Shown piece by piece: positions 9,570-17,274 of a stretch of 64,000 bases of DNA. The translations under genes were made by a program, and so were the position numbers. The DNA comes from CAYYJR01 sp964472305 (GTDB lineage: Bacteria; Armatimonadota; Hebobacteria; CAIYQO01): positions 1 through 64,000 of the forward strand of contig CAYYJR010000004.1 in the NCBI GenBank assembly GCA_964472305.1. The letters run 5' to 3'. The notes beneath the pieces are model-generated. The model was not told the DNA's origin, made no database searches, and was given only the letters and a program-made list of their open reading frames with translations. Position 1 is the first letter of the stretch, and each line of letters begins with the position of its first letter.

Positions 9570-9953
9570 ATGCTACTCACCCTGTGTAAATCAAAAATTC
9601 ACCGCGCGGTCGTCACTGAGGCTAATCTGCACTATGTCGGCAGTATTACCATCGATGCCGACCTGATCGATGCCGCCGGCCTGGTACCCTATGAGCGCGT
9701 ACAAGTGTTGAACCTGAACAACGCGTCGCGACTGGAAACCTATGTGATTGTCGGCGAGCGCGGCAGCGGCATCATCTGCATGAATGGTCCGGCCGCCCAT
9801 TATGCCACTCCCGGTGATTTGGTGATCGTGATCGCCTATGCGCAGATGACCCCGGAGGAAGCTCGCGATTGGCATCCGACGGTGGTCTTCGTCGACGAGA
9901 ACAACGCCACAACGCGCATCGCGCGCAATGAAGCCCCACAGTCGGTAGAATGA
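9570..9953 (+). CDS. panD: Aspartate 1-decarboxylase (pyruvoyl enzyme precursor)
   Basis: Makes beta-alanine from aspartate. The 127-residue proenzyme starts with MLLTLCKSKIHRA, the nearly universal PanD start, which decides the start at 9570 over the earlier frame opening. G24-S25 in YVGSITID is the self-cleavage site where Ser25 becomes the pyruvoyl cofactor. K9, NNASRLETYVI, GSGIICMNGPAAH and the late VVFVDENN segment are all conserved. The stop codon overlaps an ATG of the following reading frame (ATGA), so the ROK gene is translationally close. It works directly with panC upstream. Confidence 0.97.
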   Translation: MLLTLCKSKIHRAVVTEANLHYVGSITIDADLIDAAGLVPYERVQVLNLNNASRLETYVIVGERGSGIICMNGPAAHYATPGDLVIVIAYAQMTPEEARDWHPTVVFVDENNATTRIARNEAPQSVE

Positions 9954-9973
9954 CCGACCAGGAGAACCCTCTT

Positions 9974-10894
9974 ATGGCACAGCACGACATTGTCTTCGAC
10001 ATCGGCGGCATGCGCTTTCGCAGCGGCGTGACCGACGAGCAAGGCAAAATCATCAACCAGGTGACGTTTGATTCCCCGACCAGTCCTGATGAAGTGGTGG
10101 AACATATCGAGCGCATTGTCAAAAGCAACTCCCTTGTCGCGCGCGATCCGGTGGTCGGCATCGCGATCGGCGGCATGGTGTCGAAAAGCGGGTTGGTTAC
10201 CTCCGGCTCGATCAACATGGTCGATTTTCCACTGGCGGAGCGTCTGCGCGTGAAATATCCTGTCACGGTGATCAACGATGCCAAAGCAGCGGCGCTGGCG
10301 GAAGCGGCGTACAACCCGCGGCTGGCGTGCAAATCCACTTTCGTACTGATGACCGTCTCCGCGGGCATCGGCGGTGGTCTGATCTTCAACGGCGACCTGT
10401 ATGAAGGGCATTCCGGCACCGCCGGCGAGGTGGGGCACATGGTCATCGACCGCGGGTTGGACGAATATTGCCGGCTCGGGCACCGCGGTTGCCTTGACGC
10501 GCTGGCCAGCGGGCGTGCGCTGAACAATCGATTGAAGCGGTTGTGGCGCGAGGGGCATTGGTCGAATTTCGAACGTGCGGTAAACATCCGTGACCTGCCC
10601 GCGCTGCTGGCCGATGGCGACGGCATGGCGCAACGGCTGATTCAGGAAACAGGTCGCTGGATCGGCAGCGGGGTGATGCACATCATCCGCGTGGTCGATC
10701 CCTGCGAGATAGTTTTCAAAGGCTACCTGATGACCGAGTTATGGGATTATCTGCAACCGCACATCGCCCGCGTTATCGCCGCCTACGAACGTGAAATCCC
10801 GCTATCCCTCTCCGTGCTGGGCGAAAATGTCGGCCTGGTTGGCGCCGGCATCGCCGCCAGCCGCCTGCGCGAAACCGCGGCCGCGGCCGGGTAA
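9974..10894 (+). CDS. ROK-family sugar kinase-like protein
   Basis: 306-residue ASKHA-fold protein of the ROK group, which contains glucokinases, N-acetylmannosamine kinases and repressors. No DNA-binding N-terminus is present, so a kinase is more likely than a regulator. Visible: phosphate-1 motif IVFDIGGMRFRSG, IAIGGMV, VINDAKAAALAE (N101-D102, D102 as base), SAGIGGGLIFNGDLYEGHSGTAGEVGH with zinc-ligand H155, and a C-x3-...-C cluster (C166, C173). The usual CxCG motif has Leu168 in place of its middle cysteine, and the phosphate-1 loop has FDIGGMRFR rather than the common DIGGTK. The start at 9974 is chosen because AGGAGAA precedes it by seven bases; an ATG at 9950 overlaps the panD stop. 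Substrate unknown; link to pantothenate is positional only. Confidence 0.8.
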   Translation: MAQHDIVFDIGGMRFRSGVTDEQGKIINQVTFDSPTSPDEVVEHIERIVKSNSLVARDPVVGIAIGGMVSKSGLVTSGSINMVDFPLAERLRVKYPVTVINDAKAAALAEAAYNPRLACKSTFVLMTVSAGIGGGLIFNGDLYEGHSGTAGEVGHMVIDRGLDEYCRLGHRGCLDALASGRALNNRLKRLWREGHWSNFERAVNIRDLPALLADGDGMAQRLIQETGRWIGSGVMHIIRVVDPCEIVFKGYLMTELWDYLQPHIARVIAAYEREIPLSLSVLGENVGLVGAGIAASRLRETAAAAG

Positions 10895-10982
10895 AGTTTG
10901 AATAGCTTTGTGCTCGTGCTTATACTTGAACATGCGCTGCAATACAACTGAGTTACAAAGAGCAGTTTCGATAACAAAAGCA

Positions 10983-11017
10983 GCCGGTGAGCGATGCCCA
11001 CTTACCGGCCACTTTTT
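10983..11017 (+). terminator. Rho-independent terminator of the panC-panD-ROK operon
   Basis: GCCGGTGAG (10983-10991) pairs with CTTACCGGC (11001-11009) over nine positions with one G-U pair and a nine-base loop, followed by CACTTTTT. It lies 88 bases after the ROK stop codon. Confidence 0.75.
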
Positions 11018-11040
11018 ATCTAGCCCGCATTATTCATGAA

Positions 11041-11063
11041 GGGGCCACGGCCCCACCATTTTT
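11041..11063 (+). terminator. Second tandem terminator
   Basis: GGGGC-CACG-GCCCC (11041-11054) is a short GC-only hairpin followed by ACCATTTTT. It comes 24 bases after the first terminator and probably acts as a backup. Confidence 0.6.
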
Positions 11064-11877
11064 GTCTGTTGACGGTGTGCTGTGGCCTCCGACCTTGCGT
11101 CAGGGTCGTTGTCTGGCTCATCGACGCGGGTTTCCGCCGTTAACGGTCTCGGCGAAGACGCGGAACCAACCCCGGCCACTCGACGAGGAGCGTCCCGGCA
11201 TGTTCGTACCCCGGAGGAGCGCCGCGGCATCCCCACCGCCAGTGAGTGTGTCCCCCCTCGCCACCCTCACGTCAGCCGCTGGCAGAGCCGCCGCCACACC
11301 GCCTGAGCCGGAAAGCTGGTCGGCCAGGCAGCAGAGCGCGGCAAAGAACAAAAAACTGCGCTTTAGTTCCTCCAAATGCGATAATCTCAGTTCAATATTC
11401 GAAGAGCACCCACTTGCTGTCAACAACACGATTGCCTGGCAATGGCAGGAAAGCGCGACATTCCAATGTATTGGGTAAACGGTAATGCGTGCAGAGGAGC
11501 ACGGCGGCAGTGGGAACGCGGTTTGCCACGTTGGTGCTGTGCGGCAAAGGCACGGGCGCGACACGTCCATGTCGTTGGATTATCTCCTTCGTGCGCTGAA
11601 CGGGCCCGATCAGTGCGTCTGACCTTTCCTCGCGGATTGCTGATGAACTTGGCGGTGACGTGCTGGTGGTCGGCGAAGGTAGCTGTTTGCCGTCTTTGTC
11701 CGCTTTTCCGGAGAAAGCAACGCTTTTGTCATCACGAAACAACATGCTGTCCCGCTGTAATCTGCCCCTTCTCGTTAGAATGAGTTTGTGATTGCGCACC
11801 CCGGCAGGAGGGCGCAAGCGGCTTGTGGCGTTGAGGAAATATAGCCTGATCAACCGCCACGGAAAGAGGAGGTTACA
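11064..11877. other. Long non-coding or decayed stretch
   Basis: About 800 bases between the pan terminators and the next gene. Several open frames cross it on both strands but none has a ribosome binding site plus recognisable motifs. The only hint of former coding is the fragment at 11600-11791 (separate entry). The ribosome binding site of the next gene is at its end. Confidence 0.5.
11600..11791 (+). pseudogene. Possible relic of a universal-stress-protein-like C-terminus
   Basis: An open stretch of 63 codons between stop codons, without a start codon at its beginning. It contains ADELGGDVLVVGEGS followed by LLSSRNNMLSRCNLPLLVR, which resembles the end of UspA-fold proteins (A-D-L-L-V-V-G...L-L-R...C-P-V-L-V-V-R). 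The ATP-binding G-x2-G-x9-G-S/T pattern is not intact and no N-terminal half is found in any frame nearby. This is a weak resemblance and could be chance. Confidence 0.22.
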
Positions 11878-12576
11878 GTGAAACACTTGTTAGCACTCGG
11901 GGTGGCGGCGTTGCTGGTCTGCGCGTCGGTTGGCATGGCATACCCCAATCTCAATGCGGCGACCGGTATCCTTAGCGTGCCGAACGGCTACACGGTCGCG
12001 AATGGCGCCTTTTCCGGGGCGGCCGATATTCTGTTCCATGACGATACCACACTTAATACCCGCGTGATCGTGGGATTATCCAATCAGCTTGAAGCCGGCG
12101 CCGCGGTTATTCTCGGCGACGACACTGCTCTCGGCATCAGTGCCAAGTACCGCCTGCCGGTAACCGGCACGTCGGCCTGGGCACTGGGACTGTCCTTCAT
12201 CACCTCCAATGACAACGGCAGCGGCACGCAGGCCTACATCGCTGCGTCACGCTCGCTGACCGGCACGGCCACGCCCGGCGTGAATCTGCTCGGTACATTG
12301 GGAGCGTCCTTTACCGATCTGGATAACACCAGCGGATTCCGTCCGTTCATCGGCGGGCAATTGCTGTTGCCGAAAGCGTTTGAGATCGATGCGGAATTCG
12401 AGTTGGAATCCGGCGATTTCGATGAATCCATCTCCTCCCTGTCGGTTCGCAAATCATTCAATCCGCGGTTGAGCGGTGAATTCGGTTTCACGAACGCCGT
12501 CGGCTTCGTCGCGACCGGCAGCCATGACTTCTTCATGGGGCTGTCATACAACTTCGCAAAAAGCCCGGTGAAATAA
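11878..12576 (+). CDS. Secreted beta-barrel-like outer membrane protein (YjbH-like)
   Basis: 232 residues with a signal peptide (KHLLALGVAALLVCASVGMA, probable cleavage before YPNLN). The mature part is a series of alternating hydrophobic strands with glycine and aromatic residues and ends in GLSYNF, much like a transmembrane barrel. Its opening (ATGILSVPNGYTVANG) matches the TG-x-L/F-x2-P...G pattern of YjbH-type proteins and the second barrel gene at 26.2 kb. The start is a GTG at 11878 behind a strong AGAGGAGG. Function is unknown; YjbH-type proteins are linked to exopolysaccharide export in other bacteria. It is followed by a 13-bp hairpin, so it is probably a single-gene unit. Confidence 0.6.
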   Translation: MKHLLALGVAALLVCASVGMAYPNLNAATGILSVPNGYTVANGAFSGAADILFHDDTTLNTRVIVGLSNQLEAGAAVILGDDTALGISAKYRLPVTGTSAWALGLSFITSNDNGSGTQAYIAASRSLTGTATPGVNLLGTLGASFTDLDNTSGFRPFIGGQLLLPKAFEIDAEFELESGDFDESISSLSVRKSFNPRLSGEFGFTNAVGFVATGSHDFFMGLSYNFAKSPVK

Positions 12577-12587
12577 CAGCGCTGGCT

Positions 12588-12621
12588 GGACGGCACGGAA
12601 CCGAACATTTCCGTGCCGTCC
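12588..12621 (+). terminator. Terminator-like hairpin without U-tract
   Basis: GGACGGCACGGAA (12588-12600) pairs perfectly with TTCCGTGCCGTCC (12609-12621) around an eight-base loop, 12 bases after the stop of the barrel gene. No T-run follows. Confidence 0.6.
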
Positions 12622-12746
12622 GCGCTTCGCCCCCACCCCATGTCATCTCGGGCAACAGCGATGTGTCGTCGCGAGACAGCCGACGGCACCCCTCCCTTAT
12701 TATCATGAAAGCAAACGCACCCATGCATCGACGCGAGGAGGCCATG

Positions 12747-13619
12747 ATGACTGAACGGCAGGAGACAACACCCTGGTCTCCCCCCCCGCAACGCCAGACG
12801 GAACAACCGGGCCGGGAAAGCGAGATGATGCCGCAGCCATCGGTGAAAGGCGAGGAATTTCGTGCGTGCGGGAAACTGCGCGATAAAATCGCCATTATCA
12901 CCGGTGGCGACAGCGGCATCGGACGCGCGATCGCGATACTGTTTGCCCGTGAAGGTGCCAACGTCGTTATCGTCTATCTGAACGAACATCGCGATGCCCA
13001 CGAGACCAGGCGATTGGTCGTGCAGGAACATCGCCGTTGCCTGACCATTGCCGGGGATGTGGGCGACGAATCGTTCTGCAAGCTGGTGGTGAAGCAAACC
13101 ATGGAAGAATACGGCCGCCTGGATATCCTGGTGAACAATGCCGCCGAGCAACATCCGCGCGACAGTATCGAACAGATCAGCGCGGAACAGGTGGAGCGCA
13201 CCTTTCGCACCAATATCTTCGCCATGTTCTATCTGGTGAAAGCGGCAGTACCGCACCTGAAACCCGGTAGCGCCATCATTAACACCACCTCCATCACCGC
13301 CTACCGAGGTTCACCGCATCTACTCGATTATGCGTCGACGAAAGGCGCAATCGTGGCATTCACGCGCTCGCTGGCGCTGTCGCTGGTGGAGAAAGGGATT
13401 CGCGTCAACGCGGTCGCCCCCGGTCCCATCTGGACGCCGCTCATCCCCTCGACCTTTACGGAAGACCAGGTCAAAACCTTCGGCAGAAGCGTGCCCATGC
13501 AGCGTCCCGGCCAACCGGACGAAGTGGCCCCCTGTTATGTCTTCCTGGCCTCGCATGACGCGTCATACATGTCCGGCCAGGTGCTCCATCCGAACGGCGG
13601 CGATATCGTCAACGGGTAA
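12747..13619 (+). CDS. Short-chain dehydrogenase, YghA/GSP39-like
   Basis: NAD(P)-dependent oxidoreductase with the long (~45 residue) hydrophilic N-terminal extension seen in the E. coli YghA / Bacillus GSP39 group. It shows TGGDSGIGRAIA (cofactor loop), the D-V pair after strand 3, NNAAEQHPRDSIE, and the catalytic S-x(12)-Y-x3-K as NTTSITAYRG...YASTKGA. The C-terminal GQVLHPNGGDIVNG is also typical. Substrate unknown; family members are often stress-induced aldehyde or ketone reductases. AGGAGG lies five bases before the ATG at 12747, while a further ATG at 12744 is too close to it. Confidence 0.88.
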   Translation: MTERQETTPWSPPPQRQTEQPGRESEMMPQPSVKGEEFRACGKLRDKIAIITGGDSGIGRAIAILFAREGANVVIVYLNEHRDAHETRRLVVQEHRRCLTIAGDVGDESFCKLVVKQTMEEYGRLDILVNNAAEQHPRDSIEQISAEQVERTFRTNIFAMFYLVKAAVPHLKPGSAIINTTSITAYRGSPHLLDYASTKGAIVAFTRSLALSLVEKGIRVNAVAPGPIWTPLIPSTFTEDQVKTFGRSVPMQRPGQPDEVAPCYVFLASHDASYMSGQVLHPNGGDIVNG

Positions 13620-13742
13620 CAGGCTGATTCCAGTGTCTACACATGCTCGTATTCTCGCAAGACCGTGTCGAGCCGCGGGTATTCAGCAACATGTTTTCGA
13701 TTACAGGTGGCTCGCGTCACTTCGGCTAACGTGACCACCGTC

Positions 13743-14612
13743 TCACCCGCCTTCGTTCGCCGCCTCATCCTCCCGTCGGCGCTGATCGAGCAGGATGATG
13801 AGGTGGTCGATCCGTTCCCGCAGTTGATCGGTGGTGGCCGGGGTGGCAGTAAGATCATCATGCAGTTGTACCGCTGTCTCGCCACTTGTTGCACTCGCGT
13901 GCCGTTCCGCTACGCGGCGATCAGCCTGAATGAACCAGGAAGCAATGGATGCCGTGATCACTCCGAACACCGCCAGCCCATAGAGCGTGATCAGCACGCC
14001 AAGAACACGTCCCTCCGGCGTGACGGGCGCAATGGGAATGTCGGCGTTCATCACCGACCGTGTGGCGAACCATAGTGCGGTACCCCAATCCTGAATCTTC
14101 GATCCCGGCGCTCCGCGTTCGAGGAAATAAATACCGACCGAGGAAGCGAATACCACAATGAGCGTGCTGACCGAAGCAAAGATAATGCGGCGGGCTTGCA
14201 GGATTTGCCCCAAAAGGTGAATCGCCCGATTGGTCAGTGCCAGCAACCGCGTGGTATTGAGCAGACGCAGCGCATTGACGGCGCGGAAGATGAGCAATGG
14301 GCGCAACACCGGCACCAGCAGGGAGAGTATCAGCAACCAGTTGCGGCGCAGATAATGCGTTTTACTCGATGCGAGCGAGAACATGACCATGAAGTGTAAC
14401 AGGAAAATGATCCAGATAATCCATTCGCACAGAATGACGATCCGACGTTGTTCCGGTGTGAGCGGCAGCAGGAATTCCATGCCGATTAGCACCAGGATCA
14501 GCACGCTCAGCACGGTCATGGGTACTTCCGTCAGATCCTCAACCCAAATCTGCACCGCATGTTGCCGGCGAATTTCGCCCATCGCATCCCCCAACGGTAC
14601 TCTTCCTGTCAT
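13743..14612 (-). CDS. Voltage-gated potassium-channel-like protein with altered selectivity filter
   Basis: 289-residue six-helix membrane protein: S1 ~31-51, S2 ~58-80, S3 ~91-109, an S4-like arginine series (R104, R110, R116, R122, R129), S5 ~143-164, pore segment 174-200 and S6 ~203-228. A charged helix at 255-289 may form a coiled coil. Layout and length fit the bacterial Kv-like ion transport family. At the place of the filter T-x-G-Y-G-D the sequence reads SVMNADIPIAP (186-196), so the canonical K+ filter is missing, while the flanking D-W-G-x-A-L-W-F and P-x-x-x-x-G-R-V-L-G are kept. Conductance and ion are therefore unknown. The gene has its own unit, convergent with the SDR and upstream of nothing obvious. 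Confidence 0.75.
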   Translation of the reverse strand: MTGRVPLGDAMGEIRRQHAVQIWVEDLTEVPMTVLSVLILVLIGMEFLLPLTPEQRRIVILCEWIIWIIFLLHFMVMFSLASSKTHYLRRNWLLILSLLVPVLRPLLIFRAVNALRLLNTTRLLALTNRAIHLLGQILQARRIIFASVSTLIVVFASSVGIYFLERGAPGSKIQDWGTALWFATRSVMNADIPIAPVTPEGRVLGVLITLYGLAVFGVITASIASWFIQADRRVAERHASATSGETAVQLHDDLTATPATTDQLRERIDHLIILLDQRRREDEAANEGG

Positions 14613-14656
14613 GCCGTCCGGTGAAACCCGTCGCCTGTCTCGAGATGCAAGTGGAT

Positions 14657-14689
14657 ATAAAAAACGAGGCGCCCGAGATGGGCGCCTCG
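14657..14689 (-). terminator. Rho-independent terminator of the fab operon
   Basis: Perfect 10-bp stem CGAGGCGCCC / GGGCGCCTCG (14665-14674 with 14680-14689) and five-base loop. On the minus strand it is followed by TTTTTTAT. It starts 25 bases after the fabG stop. Confidence 0.9.
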
Positions 14690-14713
14690 CGATGCCGCAG
14701 TTGGAGCGATGCT

Positions 14714-15472
14714 CTACATCACCATGCCGCCGTCCACGTTCAGCACATGGCCGGTGGTATAGGCCGCGAACGGACTGGCGTAAAACAGCACGGCGTTGGC
14801 GACGTCCTCGGCGGTACCGAGGCGACCGAGCGGGATAGCCTCGATATATTTCGCCTTCACCTCGTCAGACAGCTTGTCGGTCATCGCGCTGATGATGAAG
14901 CCGGGGGCGATGGCGTTGACGGTAATATTGCGGGCCGCCAATTCCTTCGCGTTCGCCTTGGTCAGTCCGATGATGCCGGCTTTGGAGGCGGCGTAGTTGG
15001 CCTGGCCGGCGTTGCCCATCAGGCCGATCACCGACGCAATGTTGATGATGCGCCCGTAACGGGCCTTCATCATGCGTTTGGCGGCGGCGCGCGTGCAGTA
15101 GAAGGCGCCGGACAGGTTGATGTTAATCACCAGTTGCCACTCGTCGTCCGTCATGCGGATGAGCAGGTTGTCGCGGGTGAGTCCGGCATTGTTGACCAGA
15201 ATGTCAACCTTGCCCATCTCCGTCCATGCGCGCTCGATCATCTCGGTGGCTTCCTCGGATTTGGACACGTCCGCACACACTGCGACGGCGCGGCGGCCTA
15301 GCGCGCGAATCTCCGCGGCAGTCGTTTCGGCTTCTTCCTGTCCGGCGGCAATATCGTTGATGACAATATCTGCGCCGGCCTCCGCCAATCGCATGGCAAT
15401 GGCTTTGCCCAGCCCGCGACGACTGCCCGTCACCAGGGCGACCTGGCCCGTCAAATCAAGCGAAAGTGTCAT
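14714..15472 (-). CDS. fabG: 3-oxoacyl-ACP reductase
   Basis: NADPH-dependent reduction of 3-oxoacyl-ACP in fatty acid elongation. 252 residues; cofactor loop TGSRRGLGKA (15-24), NNAGLTRDNL, catalytic S147, Y160 and K164 (NIASVIG...YAASKAG), then NAIAPGFI and the end GHVLNVDGGMVM, all classic FabG. Last gene of a minus-strand unit with fabD and a small membrane protein, ending at a strong terminator. The usual acpP partner is not adjacent. Confidence 0.95.
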   Translation of the reverse strand: MTLSLDLTGQVALVTGSRRGLGKAIAMRLAEAGADIVINDIAAGQEEAETTAAEIRALGRRAVAVCADVSKSEEATEMIERAWTEMGKVDILVNNAGLTRDNLLIRMTDDEWQLVININLSGAFYCTRAAAKRMMKARYGRIINIASVIGLMGNAGQANYAASKAGIIGLTKANAKELAARNITVNAIAPGFIISAMTDKLSDEVKAKYIEAIPLGRLGTAEDVANAVLFYASPFAAYTTGHVLNVDGGMVM

Positions 15473-15589
15473 GGTATACTCCGATCGTAAAGGTGAATGT
15501 GACGTGCAAAGATACCGCCCAACCGCATGCGTGGCCGGTATCCCTGGCAGCTACGGAACGGGGTGTGGACACGCCGCACCCCGCACAGG

Positions 15590-15970
15590 TTACTTGGACT
15601 CCGAGTCGCTCGCGGGGTGCTCAACCTCTGCCGTGGTCGGCTCGGTGATGCCTGCGCTCACACGGGTGTTGAATTCAATCTCGCGTGCAGCGCGGAACAG
15701 GTCCGCGAAGCCCCACGCAATCAACGGGATGAGCATATTGAACAGCACGCCGCCTAACGGCTGCAGCAAGGTCAGCAAGCGCTCACCGAGATTTTTCGGC
15801 ACGGGCGGCGCCGGCATATACGGATTCGACGGGGCTTGGGCTGACCAGCTTTCGATAGCGCGCTGGAAGGCTTCGACGGCCTGATACACAATGAAGAGCA
15901 ACACCAACGTGGCGACGATCTTCAACAAAAGGGATACGACCGGAACAAACGAAAACCGGCGTTTTGGCAT
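15590..15970 (-). CDS. Small membrane protein of unknown function in the fab operon
   Basis: 126 residues, not recognised. Two membrane segments are visible: one near the N-terminus (VSLLLKIVATLVLLFIVYQAV, about 12-32) and one around 68-89 (LQPLGGVLFNMLIPLIAWGFA), joined by a proline-rich linker, with a hydrophilic acidic tail. The start ATG follows AAGGAG at good distance. It sits 45 bases downstream of fabD and 117 bases upstream of fabG in the same direction, so co-transcription is likely; any role in lipid synthesis is only contextual. Confidence 0.75.
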   Translation of the reverse strand: MPKRRFSFVPVVSLLLKIVATLVLLFIVYQAVEAFQRAIESWSAQAPSNPYMPAPPVPKNLGERLLTLLQPLGGVLFNMLIPLIAWGFADLFRAAREIEFNTRVSAGITEPTTAEVEHPASDSESK

Positions 15971-16015
15971 GGATTTTCTCCTTCTGGAATCTGATTCAGC
16001 CTGGCTGACGGACTG

Positions 16016-16930
16016 CTAATCGGACAGCAGTTCTTGCACGGATGCGGTGTACGATTCGGGGGAGGTACGCTGTACGAGTCCCGTGAGAACATTCCCCGGA
16101 CCGATCTCGATAAAACGTTGTACTCCCAGGTGGCGCATTGCATACAGGCATCCGACCCACTGCACCGCGCCGGTGATCTGACGGGCGAGGGCATCGCGGA
16201 TGGCCGCGGGGTCGGTGGTGGGCTCCGCGGTGACGTTCTGAACCACGGGAATAGTCGGTGTGCTGATCGTCACCCCGGACAGCACTTCGGCGAAGGCATC
16301 GGCTGCCGAGCGCATCAGCGGCGAATGGAAGGGCCCGCTGACCGCCAGCGGAATGGCCTTCGCGCCGCGCGTTTTGGCAGCGGCGCGCGCGGCGGTAATC
16401 CCCTCGTTGGTGCCGGAAATGACCACCTGGCCGGGTGCGTTGAAATTGGCGGGCGCCACCTGGACGTCGCCGACGGATACCTCTTCGCATAACGTGCGCA
16501 CGTCATCATCACTCAAGCCGATAATGGCCGCCATGCCGCCCGGATGGCTGGCTGCGGCTTGCTCCATCAACTCGCCGCGCCGACGCACCAGCGCCACCGC
16601 GTCGGGAAAACGCAGCGCGCCGGCGGCGACCAGCGCGGAATATTCACCCAAACTATGCCCGGCCACCACGGTACAGGCGAAACCGCGCGCCATCAGCAGG
16701 CGCCAGTAGGCGGTGCTGATCGTCACCAGGGCCGGTTGGGCAATCGACGTGCGCTTCAATGCGTCAGCCGGGCCGTTGAAACAGATATCGGAAAGCGAAA
16801 ATCCCAGCACCGCGTCGGCTTCGGCAAACGTGTCGCGAGCCAGCGGGTCGCGTGCAACCAGTTCCTGCCCCATACCCACGGTTTGCGATCCCTGCCCTGG
16901 AAAGAGGCCGGCTGTCAGCGGATTCGTCAT
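16016..16930 (-). CDS. fabD: Malonyl-CoA:ACP transacylase
   Basis: Loads malonyl groups onto acyl carrier protein for fatty acid synthesis. 304 residues, normal length. GQGSQTVGMG (12-21), nucleophile S93 in GHSLGEYSAL, R118 in RRRGELMEQ, H202 in SGPFHSPLM and the late QNVTAEP / EIGPGNVLTGL segments are present. First gene of the minus-strand fab unit, behind a clear promoter at 16998-17026. Confidence 0.96.
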   Translation of the reverse strand: MTNPLTAGLFPGQGSQTVGMGQELVARDPLARDTFAEADAVLGFSLSDICFNGPADALKRTSIAQPALVTISTAYWRLLMARGFACTVVAGHSLGEYSALVAAGALRFPDAVALVRRRGELMEQAAASHPGGMAAIIGLSDDDVRTLCEEVSVGDVQVAPANFNAPGQVVISGTNEGITAARAAAKTRGAKAIPLAVSGPFHSPLMRSAADAFAEVLSGVTISTPTIPVVQNVTAEPTTDPAAIRDALARQITGAVQWVGCLYAMRHLGVQRFIEIGPGNVLTGLVQRTSPESYTASVQELLSD

Positions 16931-16997
16931 GCGGAATGCATCCTTCAGATCGGGTGTGATGCGCCAGCGAGCCTGCGCTTGCTAAGCAATCGAAAGG

Positions 16998-17026
16998 ATT
17001 ATAGCTGATTGCCTTGCAAACGTCCA
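16998..17026 (-). promoter_or_regulatory. Promoter of the fab operon
   Basis: On the minus strand TGGACG (17026-17021), a 17-base spacer and TATAAT (17003-16998). The transcript would start near 16991, about 60 bases before fabD. No FabR/FapR-like palindrome was recognised. Confidence 0.65.
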
Positions 17027-17274
17027 GTAAGCGCCTTGACAGTCACGTTCCCGACCGTATGCATTTTCGTGCAGGAAGATGATGACCGCCAGTTGAAATT
17101 CAACTAACATCGCCGTGGTGAGCCAGTGCTTGCGGAACTAGAATCATGATGGCGGTACGCGTAACCGCGAATCGCGTGGCCAGTCGTGGGAATTGGCGTC
17201 CGGTGCATCCATGCGCGTTCGATCGTGCTGGACGCCGGGAACCTACCGGGATCACCCCAGACAAGGTGGATCGT

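Noticed and set aside
10987..11886. Frames at 10987-11478 (+), 11118-11570 (-) and 11392-11886 (-)
   Set aside because: The first begins inside a terminator hairpin, and none has a ribosome binding site or motif; composition is like intergenic DNA.
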